From positions 124,001-188,000 of the forward strand of contig NZ_KZ984439.1 in NCBI RefSeq assembly GCF_003569915.1: DNA of 64,000 nucleotides, given 5' to 3'. Shown here one piece after another: positions 55,851 to 63,945 of the stretch. The stretch comes from Comamonas testosteroni. GTDB taxonomy: Bacteria; Pseudomonadota; Gammaproteobacteria; Burkholderiales; Burkholderiaceae_C. The stretch's first letter is position 1. Each line of letters starts with the position of its first letter. The notes below the pieces were generated by a model that searched no databases, was not told where the DNA came from, and saw only the letters and a list, made by a program, of their open reading frames with translations. The translations under genes were made by a program, and so were the position numbers.

Positions 55851-58124
55851 TCAGATAGTGGTCACGTTGATGCGTTGATGGCAGGCCCAGTGGTAGATCT
55901 CGGAGCCATCGGAAAATGTGCTGGGCACGCTGGTGCGCAGGCAAGCACGGGCGCCCGTGGTCGGGCCGCCTGCGTTGCCGGAGATTCCCAGGTCCGCGAT
56001 GCCAACTTGCGGATCGGCACCGGAGGGGATCTGATCGAGCGTCAGGGTCACTGTGTTGTCGGCGTTGACGACCACCCGCGTGATCGCCGCGCTCGATGTT
56101 GAGTCGATCCAGCGCAGGCCGAGGTTGCCGGGGTCGGACACGCGCTCGGTGTCGGCGACCAGGTTGCCCAGCGGGGTGTGAAAGCGCAGCGTCACCTGGG
56201 TACCATTGCGCACGGCCGAGGTGCAATGGGTGGGCAACCAGGGCTCGCCCGCGAGCAGCTTTTCTGCGGCCACGGCGTGCATCTTCCCGGCCGCAATGCT
56301 CTCGGCGCTGTTGATGTGCACGCCGTCTGCATTGGTCTTGAGCCAGTATTTCGGCCCCGCGCAGTAGAACTTTCCCGGCTGATCTATTGCCGCCTGCAGT
56401 TGCTCCAGCGGTACAAAGCTCGTGGCCACGCCATAGGCGGTCCAATTGGAGATCTGATCCAGCAGGATCGGCACCTGGCCGGCCTGGCCGGAGATAGCCG
56501 CGATATCGCTGGTGTAGTCGGCCTGCAGCTGCAGCAGCGTTGCCGCGTAGAAGCCAGCCGCGGACTTGCAATCCTTCTCACCCTGTATCCAGTCAATGAA
56601 GCCTACGGCGTAAGGAATACCGTCTGCATCGCATTGGAGCTTGGCGCCGGTGACAGTCTGCAGCGAGTTGTCGTAATAGACCGTGCCCTTGTTGAGCTCC
56701 GTGATGCTCTTACCGCCCGACGCATGCAGCGATGTGACGGTAAACGCATCCGCCGGGGCCATGCAGTCAAGTGCTAGCCGATTGGACATCTCGATCACGG
56801 GTGCTTCCCCGATCACCGAGCGCAGCGGTGCAAAAGGGCCAACTTCGGCCGGCAGGATCGGCGTCGCGGTGTCGGTCTTGCGGGCACCGAATGCTGGGGC
56901 CAGCACGCGATTGACAGCTGCTGGGCGGGTGCTGGTGGCAGCGCCATTGTTCCCCACAGCCAGGGATTGGCCGCTGGCGACGATGTGGACGCACCGCAGG
57001 GCAAAGGGTGCGTACTTGGCACCCAGTGCTGCGGAGCCCTTGACCACGCCGCCGGCTTGCCGAGCAAGGTAGTTGACGGTGCCAGAGGCTACTTCGGGCG
57101 CCCAGGCATCGCCGGTCGATGTCAGCTGATAAGGCAGACCATCGATGAATGCCCAGACGCTGCGGCGGCCAGGCTTTCCTTGCGCATAGACCGAGACATC
57201 GCCACGGGTGCCACCTGGCACCAGTACACCATCCCAGCGCCGCGCAAAGAGGATATTGCCCTCTTCGTCGGCCCAGACATGCGAATACTCGCCATCCAGC
57301 AGCCGGGCCGCGCCGTTGATCGTGGCACCATCCCAGCGGTAGGCGACTAGTAGATCGCCGGTAGTTTGGTCGATTACCGCATAGCGATAGCGCGGGTCAA
57401 GCAGGTCCGCGCCGGGCAGTTCGTCGGTCACAAGCTTGCCGAAGCCAGAAGGCTTGACGCCAATAATGGGCACCTGGTCATCGCCTGCGATGGCATAGGG
57501 CCAGTCGCCGAAGTTGCGCAGCGGCATGCGCTCCGCTGCTGTGGACGCCTTCGCGTCTACACCATTCAGATCATCTGCCGTTTCTTTGAGCGCAACGCCT
57601 AGGCCATCCACATCCAACTGGTTGGCGGGCTGGAACGCATTCCGCACCCAGGTGGCACCAGTCCAGGTATAGATCCCATTGATCGGGTGCTCGGCAGTAT
57701 GGCCAGGGTCATTGGTAACGACCCCTTGAGAGCCTGCAGGCTGTGTCGTATCGGCCTGCATGATGGCAAGCGTCAAGTAAGACTTTTCGTTCTTCTGGGT
57801 GATCACCTGCCAGCCAGAGCCGATATTGACGTACTCGGTCTTGTTGACCAGTTCGATGGCACGCATGCCCATTCGTGCAGGGTATGTTTGCCAAATATTG
57901 ACATTCAAAACGGCATAGGTGCCATTCGTGAAAATCTGGCCTGCACCCTGGCGGGCATCGGTTGGGAGCGCAGTTGCAGCAGGTACAGGTCCAGCCAGGG
58001 TATACAGCGCCAGGTGATCGTCGATAAGGCGCAGATTGGCTTCCATACCGTTAGGGCCAGCGAACGGATCTTCAGTCGGTGCAAAGCCCGCATAGATCCC
58101 TCGGGCCAGCTGTGTGTTGGACAT
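55851..58124 (-). CDS. Large tail appendage protein with SGNH/sialate-O-acetylesterase-like domain
   Basis: 757 residues from ATG 58124. The N-terminal about 200 residues start as a phage tail attachment region (N-T-Q-L-A-R-G-I-Y-A-G-F-A-P). The middle is beta-rich. About 375-620 carries an SGNH esterase: V-A-S-G-Q-S-L-A-V-G-N-N (nucleophile Ser near 384), W-I-Q-G-E-K-D (near 515) and N-A-D-G-V-H-I-N-S-A-E-S (Asp/His near 601), as in sialate-O-acetylesterases and CE6-type enzymes. The likely role is removing acetyl groups from host surface polysaccharide during adsorption. It lies between the tail tube and chaperone genes. Confidence 0.78.
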   Translation of the reverse strand: MSNTQLARGIYAGFAPTEDPFAGPNGMEANLRLIDDHLALYTLAGPVPAATALPTDARQGAGQIFTNGTYAVLNVNIWQTYPARMGMRAIELVNKTEYVNIGSGWQVITQKNEKSYLTLAIMQADTTQPAGSQGVVTNDPGHTAEHPINGIYTWTGATWVRNAFQPANQLDVDGLGVALKETADDLNGVDAKASTAAERMPLRNFGDWPYAIAGDDQVPIIGVKPSGFGKLVTDELPGADLLDPRYRYAVIDQTTGDLLVAYRWDGATINGAARLLDGEYSHVWADEEGNILFARRWDGVLVPGGTRGDVSVYAQGKPGRRSVWAFIDGLPYQLTSTGDAWAPEVASGTVNYLARQAGGVVKGSAALGAKYAPFALRCVHIVASGQSLAVGNNGAATSTRPAAVNRVLAPAFGARKTDTATPILPAEVGPFAPLRSVIGEAPVIEMSNRLALDCMAPADAFTVTSLHASGGKSITELNKGTVYYDNSLQTVTGAKLQCDADGIPYAVGFIDWIQGEKDCKSAAGFYAATLLQLQADYTSDIAAISGQAGQVPILLDQISNWTAYGVATSFVPLEQLQAAIDQPGKFYCAGPKYWLKTNADGVHINSAESIAAGKMHAVAAEKLLAGEPWLPTHCTSAVRNGTQVTLRFHTPLGNLVADTERVSDPGNLGLRWIDSTSSAAITRVVVNADNTVTLTLDQIPSGADPQVGIADLGISGNAGGPTTGARACLRTSVPSTFSDGSEIYHWACHQRINVTTI

Positions 58125-58138
58125 GCCGTTATCTCTTT

Positions 58139-58900
58139 TCAGTTTGTTGTGTATGCCGCACGGGCCAACTCGAACCAGGCAGCCGCACGGTTTGGACGGG
58201 GTACGGGTCGCAGTTGCAAGGTGAGCCGGATGCTGCTGGCAGATTGCTCCAGCAGCGTCAGCCCGCCATCGAGCACAGGGCGGCAGCGGTAGCACTGCAG
58301 GCGCACAGGCTTGCCGTCTGCCTTGTTGATGCCGGCGTAGGCCAGGCCGATCTCGGAGTCGCCGCCATTGCCGGCGTCGAGCTGCTCGGCGCTGTTTTCA
58401 GATGTGCTGGTGATGCGTACGGTCGCGCCTTCCGGCGCAGCCAGGCCCTGCAGCAGCTCGATCCCCCAGTCGCCCCGGCGCCACTGCACGTCCTCAGTCC
58501 AAGCTGTCCAAGAAGGAACCACGCGTACAGTCTGGCGACAGTCCACCTGGTGCGGCGTCCACAACATGGCGCCAGCGGGCAACAGCAGGCCGGAGACGTC
58601 GACCGTGGTGGTGATGGGAGCGCTGGCCGTGGCCAGGCGCTGCGCGTTGAGCGCCATGGCCAGGTTGGCTGCGCCATGGCCATAGAGCTGGACAGACACA
58701 GAAACGCCATCGAGCACGGCATTGCTGCGGCTGTCCCAGGGGCTTGTGCGTAGCCGGCGCACGTCGGGAGTCACGACCAGGCCGGAAGCATTGCCCAGGC
58801 ATCGACCTGGTGGCATGCCGGTGGCCCAGTCACGCATGGCCGGGCCGGCATACAGCATGCCTCTGCCCAGGTAATGCGGGTTGTGCTCCTCAAGATTCAT
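58139..58900 (-). CDS. Phage tail-associated protein
   Basis: 253 residues, soluble, beta-rich, no signal. A sequence such as Y-L-G-R-G-M-L-Y-A-G-P-A-M-R-D-W-A-T-G-M, a C-R-Q-T-V-R-V-V-P-S-W segment and two late cysteines. Its position 12 bp after the tail tube gene and before the esterase protein suggests a tail or tail-completion role. The family is not recognised. Confidence 0.65.
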   Translation of the reverse strand: MNLEEHNPHYLGRGMLYAGPAMRDWATGMPPGRCLGNASGLVVTPDVRRLRTSPWDSRSNAVLDGVSVSVQLYGHGAANLAMALNAQRLATASAPITTTVDVSGLLLPAGAMLWTPHQVDCRQTVRVVPSWTAWTEDVQWRRGDWGIELLQGLAAPEGATVRITSTSENSAEQLDAGNGGDSEIGLAYAGINKADGKPVRLQCYRCRPVLDGGLTLLEQSASSIRLTLQLRPVPRPNRAAAWFELARAAYTTN

Positions 58901-58912
58901 TGCGCCGGCCCG

Positions 58913-59716
58913 TCAGATCTTCAGCGTGCCGTACTGGCTGAAGGGGTTGGCCAGAGTGCCCATCGGTCGCGTACGGTCGCGCTCCACGGTCCCCGTCAGC
59001 TGCAACGTGGCCACGTTCTCGCTGATCACGTTGACGGTCGCGGCAGGGCCAAAGGCCACCTTGAAGAGGTCAAACTGGGTAGCCTGGATGGGCGTTTCTG
59101 CCACGTTGAAGCCATCGAAATGGAATGCCATGGCTTGGGGTGGCGCAGAGTACAGCTGGATCAGGTATTGGTCGCGGCGCGTATAGCTCACATGGATATT
59201 CGCCACACCCTTGCCCGATGCAATGGTGGGTGCGGGGATGGTGCTGCCCTCCAGGCTCTTGATAGAGCCCGCAGCGGTGATCTCGTAGTCCCTGCCGGCC
59301 AGGTATGTGGTCTGGCCATCCACGCTTGTGACAGTGATGGCCACGCTTTCGTCGACCAGGTGGTCGAGTGGCTCCACGGTGCCAGGCCAGAGCACATGCG
59401 GCTCGTCGACCACTGCAGTCGGCTCGATTTCCACGTCTTCGCCGCTGCCATTGGCCGCCAGCGACCAGTTGCGGGGCGAGAGGCATCGCAGAGTCAAGGC
59501 GATGGTGACGGTGTCCAGCTCACGAATCGTGCAGGCTGTGCCACCAGAGGGAGAGGTGTAATCCTTCACGCTCTCGGTGTTCTCCGTCGCGTTGATGGTG
59601 AACTCAGACGTGTTGCCCACTGGCAGGAAACCGGCTGTCCGTGCCAGACGCGCAGCGTAGTTGACCAGGCTGATCTCGCCACGGCCCTTGAAGCAGCAGA
59701 AATTGCGTGTGCCCAT
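58913..59716 (-). CDS. Phage major tail tube protein
   Basis: 267 residues with AGGAG before the ATG. Beta-rich: G-R-G-E-I-S-L-V-N-Y, F-T-I-N-A-T-E-N-T-E-S-V-K-D-Y, Y-L-A-G-R-D-Y-E-I-T, H-V-S-Y-T-R-R-D. Size and place (after the gp36/gp37/71-aa genes and before the chaperones) mark it as the tail tube subunit of a siphovirus. The exact family is inferred from position. Confidence 0.75.
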   Translation of the reverse strand: MGTRNFCCFKGRGEISLVNYAARLARTAGFLPVGNTSEFTINATENTESVKDYTSPSGGTACTIRELDTVTIALTLRCLSPRNWSLAANGSGEDVEIEPTAVVDEPHVLWPGTVEPLDHLVDESVAITVTSVDGQTTYLAGRDYEITAAGSIKSLEGSTIPAPTIASGKGVANIHVSYTRRDQYLIQLYSAPPQAMAFHFDGFNVAETPIQATQFDLFKVAFGPAATVNVISENVATLQLTGTVERDRTRPMGTLANPFSQYGTLKI

Positions 59717-59752
59717 AAATAGCTCCTAGATGTTGGGTAATGGGGAAGAGGC

Positions 59753-59968
59753 TCAGCCCTTGGGCTTATCAGCCTTACGGGTAGCGGTGTCATCGCTGGC
59801 ATCGGCTGCGGCTGGCGCGTCGGCTGGCTCTGCAACTGCGCCCATGCCCTTGAGCGTTTTCAACTGGCTTTCCGAGACAGCCTCTCTGGGAAGGGGCTGG
59901 CCTTTGGGGATGGATGTCACCTTCCCTTTGGCGTGGACGATGACGGGCAGAGTGGTCTTGAGGCTCAT
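59753..59968 (-). CDS. Small phage protein upstream of the tail tube
   Basis: 71 residues from ATG 59968 (CTGGAGAAG upstream). Starts M-S-L-K-T-T-L-P-V-I-V-H-A-K-G-K-V and ends in an Ala/Asp/Lys-rich tail. Corresponds by place to Mu gp38-type small proteins before the tail tube. Function unknown. Confidence 0.65.
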   Translation of the reverse strand: MSLKTTLPVIVHAKGKVTSIPKGQPLPREAVSESQLKTLKGMGAVAEPADAPAAADASDDTATRKADKPKG

Positions 59969-59982
59969 GGCTTCTCCAGGTT

Positions 59983-60411
59983 TCAAATGCCGCCGTAGCG
60001 GATAAAGGCGTATTTGTCGGACCACCACAGCAGGCCGTCGCCCTCGAACTGCACGAGAGCGCCTTCGACAAACTGCAGGGGATCGGACTTCATGCCAAAG
60101 GGTTGCCAGCCGGCCAGACGTGCCTCGACCTGCTTGCGAATGGCTGGCAGGCTGCGCAGTGCTGCATCGCCGGTTGGATCGCTCAGCTCGTCGACCACCG
60201 TGATGACTTCGATGAGCTGCAGACGGCCGCCACTGCTGCCGCAGACATTGGTGGGGTCGAAGCGCTGCGAACGGTCAGCGCTTGGCATCACATAGACCGC
60301 TGGCGGTCTGGCGTGACCACGCATGGCGGCAGCCAGGTCAGCAGCACCGCTGATTTCCATGACGCCAGCGACCTCACCTTGCAGACGGTCGGTAATGAAA
60401 GAGACTTCCAT
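59983..60411 (-). CDS. Phage tail completion / head-tail joining protein, Mu gp37-like
   Basis: 142 residues. F-I-T-D-R-L-Q-G-E-V, a Pro/Ala-rich turn, R-L-Q-L-I-E-V-I-T-V-V-D, G-A-L-V-Q-F-E-G-D-G-L-L-W-W-S-D. Follows gp36-like by 9 bp, as gp37 follows gp36 in Mu. Such proteins cap the tail or join head and tail. Family assignment is from order and size. Confidence 0.7.
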   Translation of the reverse strand: MEVSFITDRLQGEVAGVMEISGAADLAAAMRGHARPPAVYVMPSADRSQRFDPTNVCGSSGGRLQLIEVITVVDELSDPTGDAALRSLPAIRKQVEARLAGWQPFGMKSDPLQFVEGALVQFEGDGLLWWSDKYAFIRYGGI

Positions 60412-60419
60412 TCCGACCT

Positions 60420-60953
60420 CTATCGAAATGCCTTGAGCTGAGCACGGCCAAAGACTGGTTCTGCCGCAGCAAATCGCACGTCAGTCCCGCCATTCAAAGC
60501 CTTGGCCTCGGGGTCGGTACCGCCCAGGCTGTACTTGCCTTGGACAAGCCAATCGAGCAGCTTCATCGCGTCCTTGTAATCACGCACGACGGGGTCTTTG
60601 TCGTCGGTGACGCGGCTCTTGTTGAGGTAGTAGCGGGAGATCGCGCGCGACCAGGACGTGAGCACGCTCTTGCCGGTGCTGGTGGGAGGCAGCTCCAGAG
60701 GCAAGGGATAGCCACGTTTGGCCAGGAATCCGTCGATCACCGCATCGGCCTCGGCCACAGCGTCCTGGATGCGCTTGAGCGCTGCATCCGCAGATGCCTG
60801 CTCTTCGGGTGTCCACTTGCTGCGGTCGAGGCCGCGCAATGTGGCGTCCATCAGGGCCTCATCGCGCACCGGCTGCATCAGTGTGCTGGCGCACTGGGCC
60901 AGCTCGCGCGGGCCTGGGCGCTCGGCCAGTTCAGTCAGGGTGATGTACGCCAT
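60420..60953 (-). CDS. Mu gp36-like protein (DUF1320)
   Basis: 177 residues: M-A-Y-I-T-L-T-E-L-A-E-R-P-G-P-R-E-L-A-Q, A-D-A-V-I-D-G-F-L-A-K-R-G-Y-P-L-P, Y-L-N-K-S-R-V-T-D-D-K-D-P-V-V-R-D-Y-K-D, matching DUF1320/gp36, a head-completion (connector) protein. Helical. Located between gp35- and gp37-like genes as in Mu. Confidence 0.85.
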   Translation of the reverse strand: MAYITLTELAERPGPRELAQCASTLMQPVRDEALMDATLRGLDRSKWTPEEQASADAALKRIQDAVAEADAVIDGFLAKRGYPLPLELPPTSTGKSVLTSWSRAISRYYLNKSRVTDDKDPVVRDYKDAMKLLDWLVQGKYSLGGTDPEAKALNGGTDVRFAAAEPVFGRAQLKAFR

Positions 60954-60959
60954 GGACGA

Positions 60960-61331
60960 TCAGCCCTCGGGGGTCTCGTCGCCGGTACTTTCGGTGCTGC
61001 CGTCGCCGTCAGCATCGTCGCCAGTCACGCGATCTGCACTCTGCAAGGTGGCGACATCCTCTTCGGGCACCTCCATCTCCAGAATGACCAGCATCGGCTC
61101 ACTGCGCAGCAAGCCCACCTGGTGGCGCGTGAGTTCATTCAGTGGCACCGTTGTCGTGCCGTGCCAGGCACGCCCGGCGCGGCGGAAGCCATCCTTCTTG
61201 CTGATCACCTGCAGCACCTTGCACATTCCGGGAGACGCCGCCTCTGCGTGGTGCGCCTGGGCTGCCAGGGAGATCGCTGCGGCAGCGGCGAGCGACGCAT
61301 TACGGCCTCGGGTATTCGATTTGGCATTCAT
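60960..61331 (-). CDS. Mu gp35/HI1506-like protein
   Basis: 123 residues from ATG 61331. A-rich N-terminus, then R-A-G-R-A-W-H-G-T-T-T-V-P-L-N-E-L-T, Q-V-G-L-L-R-S-E-P-M-L-V-I-L-E-M, as in HI1506-like/gp35 proteins, and an acidic tail rich in D-G. Position between T and gp36 supports this. Probable small virion component. Confidence 0.75.
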   Translation of the reverse strand: MNAKSNTRGRNASLAAAAAISLAAQAHHAEAASPGMCKVLQVISKKDGFRRAGRAWHGTTTVPLNELTRHQVGLLRSEPMLVILEMEVPEEDVATLQSADRVTGDDADGDGSTESTGDETPEG

Positions 61332-61360
61332 GTTTCTTGATCCTTGAAGGGCGTTGCGGG

Positions 61361-62254
61361 TTACTGGGCCAGCCAGGGGCAGACCACGACCTTGGCGGTG
61401 TTGGCCATCACGTTGGAGGCGCCATTGCCCAGGCGCTCGGCCTTGGTCACTTCCAGTGCTTGGCGTTCCAGCGAGGGAGGCACCCACAGCTCGCGGCTAG
61501 AGATACGCAGCGGCTTGCCGTTGTCGCCCTGGAAGCTCTGCTGCTGGGCACGGGCGTCGGAGTAGGCGTCCAGGGTGAGGTCTTCCTTGGATGCGAATGC
61601 CAGTTGCCAAAAGCCAAAGCCGGCATTGCCACGGCCATCAGCACCCCAGACGAACTCATTGCGCTTGAACACGTTGTCGTCGGTCAGGCTGGTCTTCGCC
61701 GTGAAGGCGTAGTCGCGGCGCTTTTGGTAAATGACGGGCTTGAGCACCTTGCTGGTGTCCAGCAGATACCAGGCGGTGCCCGTGCCGCCCTGGAAGTTGC
61801 TCACGCTCTTCTGGCGGCCAGGCATGCCCACCGGGTGGTCGGTGTCGAAGAAGTACTGGCCGTCATAGCAAGCGGTCGTGAAACCCGCATTGAACAGATC
61901 GAACACCAGCTCGTCAGGGTGTACGGCCGCGTCCTGGCCCAACTGCTGCATGGGCAGTTTGTAGACGCCGTATTGGTCGTCCTCGATCTCTTCACGACCC
62001 ACAGTCACCGTGTTCTCGAAAGTCTTGTTCTTGATGGTGTAGTCGTGTGCCTTCAGGCGTTGGTAGTGGCGTTCACCGACCCATTCGCGGAACTGGGTCA
62101 TCTTGCCCAGCCAGCCGTAGCCAGTGCTGCTGGTGGTGCTGGGCACCATGCTGGCGAGCTGGGACCACATGGGGGCGGTCTGCTCGATACCGCTCTGAAA
62201 GGCGGCACTGAAGGCCTGGTTCAGGATTGCGAGATTGGAGTGATTGACGATCAT
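61361..62254 (-). CDS. Major head (capsid) subunit, Mu gpT-like
   Basis: 297 residues from ATG 62254. M-I-V-N-H-S-N-L-A-I-L-N-Q-A-F-S-A-A-F, W-L-G-K-M-T-Q-F-R-E-W-V-G-E-R, T-V-T-V-G-R-E-E-I-E-D-D-Q-Y-G-V-Y match the Mu-type T family. It assembles the icosahedral shell with the decoration protein at 62287 and is matured by the I protease. Confidence 0.95.
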   Translation of the reverse strand: MIVNHSNLAILNQAFSAAFQSGIEQTAPMWSQLASMVPSTTSSTGYGWLGKMTQFREWVGERHYQRLKAHDYTIKNKTFENTVTVGREEIEDDQYGVYKLPMQQLGQDAAVHPDELVFDLFNAGFTTACYDGQYFFDTDHPVGMPGRQKSVSNFQGGTGTAWYLLDTSKVLKPVIYQKRRDYAFTAKTSLTDDNVFKRNEFVWGADGRGNAGFGFWQLAFASKEDLTLDAYSDARAQQQSFQGDNGKPLRISSRELWVPPSLERQALEVTKAERLGNGASNVMANTAKVVVCPWLAQ

Positions 62255-62286
62255 CTTGAGGTTGCTCCTAGATGCTGGTTTGGGAA

Positions 62287-62697
62287 TCAGCGGAAATCGA
62301 CCCAGACACCGTCGGCATCCACGTCGAAGACCTTGCCGGCTGGGCTGCGAGTGCCACCGCCGTCGGTCTTGGCCACGGTCTGGTCGTCGACGATGTAGCA
62401 AGTGCTGCCCAGGTCGGCCAGGGTGATGGCGTCGGCCGCAGCCGAATTGCCCAACTGGTGAGGCATGCGATTCAGGCGCACACGGATCGCGCCGGCAGCG
62501 CCGTTGCGGTTGTCTGCGCGGTACTCGGCAACGCCTGCGCCCTTCAGGCCCACGGCGGTGGAGCCAGGCACAGCCAGGCCCGCCGCATTGATGGCCACTA
62601 GGGAGCCGTCGAAGATGACGACATTGGCGGCCACAGTGGGCTCAATCTGGGCACCGTCACGGCGCAGCGTTGCGCGGTCTTGGTTGAGAGCAGTCAT
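62287..62697 (-). CDS. Capsid decoration/stabilising protein
   Basis: 136 residues, beta-rich: V-A-A-N-V-V-I-F-D-G-S-L-V-A-I-N-A-A-G, V-R-L-N-R-M-P-H-Q-L, A-D-L-G-S-T-C-Y-I-V-D-D. It lies between protease and major head genes, where DUF2190-like or gpD-like decoration proteins are found. Role inferred from position and fold. Confidence 0.72.
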   Translation of the reverse strand: MTALNQDRATLRRDGAQIEPTVAANVVIFDGSLVAINAAGLAVPGSTAVGLKGAGVAEYRADNRNGAAGAIRVRLNRMPHQLGNSAAADAITLADLGSTCYIVDDQTVAKTDGGGTRSPAGKVFDVDADGVWVDFR

Positions 62698-62727
62698 GGG
62701 TCGACTTTCTGGAAATGGGTTGGGAAA

Positions 62728-63900
62728 TCAGGCCGCCGCTTTGCCGGCGCCGCCCTTGTATTCGTCGGCCGACATGCCCATGGCAGTGCAGACGGCCAGC
62801 TCGTCCTCGGACAGCTGAGCATCACCACGGGCCAGTGCCGGGGCCTTGCCTCCGGTCTGTGTGGCAGTCAGCGCAGCAATGGGCTTGGCAGTGCCTAGGA
62901 AAGCGGTGAGCTGAGCGATATTGGTTTTGCCCAGATCTCGCGCCCAGGCTTCCTGCGCGCCAGGCATCAGGCGGCCATCGGCGAGCGCGGGCTCGACCAG
63001 GTCGTTGACCTGGCGATCCAGGGACTGGGCGGTCAGTGCAGCCAACTGGGTCTGCATGCCTTCGACCACGCTGATGGGGACAAACTTGGCCGGATCGGGC
63101 GTTGTGGTGCTTGCAGAGCGCAGGCTGGTGCAGGCGGCGGTGACAGCCTCGGGCGTGGCATCGGCCGGCAGGTTCAGCGCAGTACAGGCAGCTACGGCGC
63201 GCTCTTGCAAGGGCTTGAGAGGGCCTTGTGCCGTTGCGGCGGCAATGGCGGCTTCTTCAGAGGTGGTTTCGGGCAGGCCCAGCAAGGCCAGCACGGCTTT
63301 CAGCAGAGGATTCACGGATTGCTCCTGTGGAAGGTTGGCGGGAAGAAAGGCCGCCGTTGCAGCAGCCATGAGGGAAAGGGGTTGCATCCCGTGGATGCCG
63401 GGGTCATTGGTGAGCGCACCCATGCGGACATCCAGGACCGTGCCGTCCAGCCGCGAGTACTCAAAGACGGGCGAGAAATAGAGGTATTCCTTGGCGTCGA
63501 CCGCTGCACGTGCATTGGCGGTAAGCGCGACGATGCCGAACAGGCCCTGGCCATCGATCCAGCGCAATTCCTTCAGCCAGCCTGCGGCCGGGGCTGGCTG
63601 CCCGTTCTTTTCTTTGTTGAGGGTCTGGTGCTCGTAGTCGAGAACTACGGGTTGATTGCGAGCGACATTGCGCGCAATGACTGCCTCGGCGCTAGCAGCG
63701 TCGATGCGCCAGCTGGGCACGTCCAATTCACGACCATCGCTTGGGCGGAATTCACCAGCGGGGAAAAACTGAATGAGGGTGAGCCCGTCATCTCCGGCTG
63801 CAGGAACCTGGAATGTGCACGCGGCCACTGCAAGGGCAATTGCTGCTGTGGCGGTGCGGCTGGCGGTTTGGGAGTGGGCTTTGGAAGGCATGGGCCGCAC
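62728..63900 (-). CDS. Phage head maturation protease and scaffold, Mu gpI-like
   Basis: 390 residues from GTG 63900 (M-R-P-M); an ATG at 63891 is an alternative. Protease part (about 40-180): L-I-Q-F-F-P-A-G-E-F-R, P-V-V-L-D-Y-E-H-Q-T-L, A-R-A-A-V-D-A-K-E-Y-L-Y-F-S-P-V-F. The C-terminal Ala/Thr-rich half acts as scaffold (Mu gpZ is made from an internal start). It removes the scaffold during capsid maturation. Lacks a Shine-Dalgarno; the 16-bp element at 63927 lies 26 bp upstream. Confidence 0.9.
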   Translation of the reverse strand: MRPMPSKAHSQTASRTATAAIALAVAACTFQVPAAGDDGLTLIQFFPAGEFRPSDGRELDVPSWRIDAASAEAVIARNVARNQPVVLDYEHQTLNKEKNGQPAPAAGWLKELRWIDGQGLFGIVALTANARAAVDAKEYLYFSPVFEYSRLDGTVLDVRMGALTNDPGIHGMQPLSLMAAATAAFLPANLPQEQSVNPLLKAVLALLGLPETTSEEAAIAAATAQGPLKPLQERAVAACTALNLPADATPEAVTAACTSLRSASTTTPDPAKFVPISVVEGMQTQLAALTAQSLDRQVNDLVEPALADGRLMPGAQEAWARDLGKTNIAQLTAFLGTAKPIAALTATQTGGKAPALARGDAQLSEDELAVCTAMGMSADEYKGGAGKAAA

Positions 63901-63926
63901 TGTCGCGCGGCGGCCCCTGGCGCATG

Positions 63927-63942
63927 AAGTAAAGCGTTTTAC
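63927..63942 (-). promoter_or_regulatory. 16-bp palindromic element, copy upstream of the protease gene
   Basis: Minus-strand GTAAAACGCTTTACTT, identical to 54436-54451 and likewise ending 26 bp before the start codon. It begins 3 bp after the preceding gene's stop. In Mu, a late promoter (P_I) lies before gene I, so this may be a late control site. Confidence 0.5.
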
Positions 63943-63945
63943 TAA

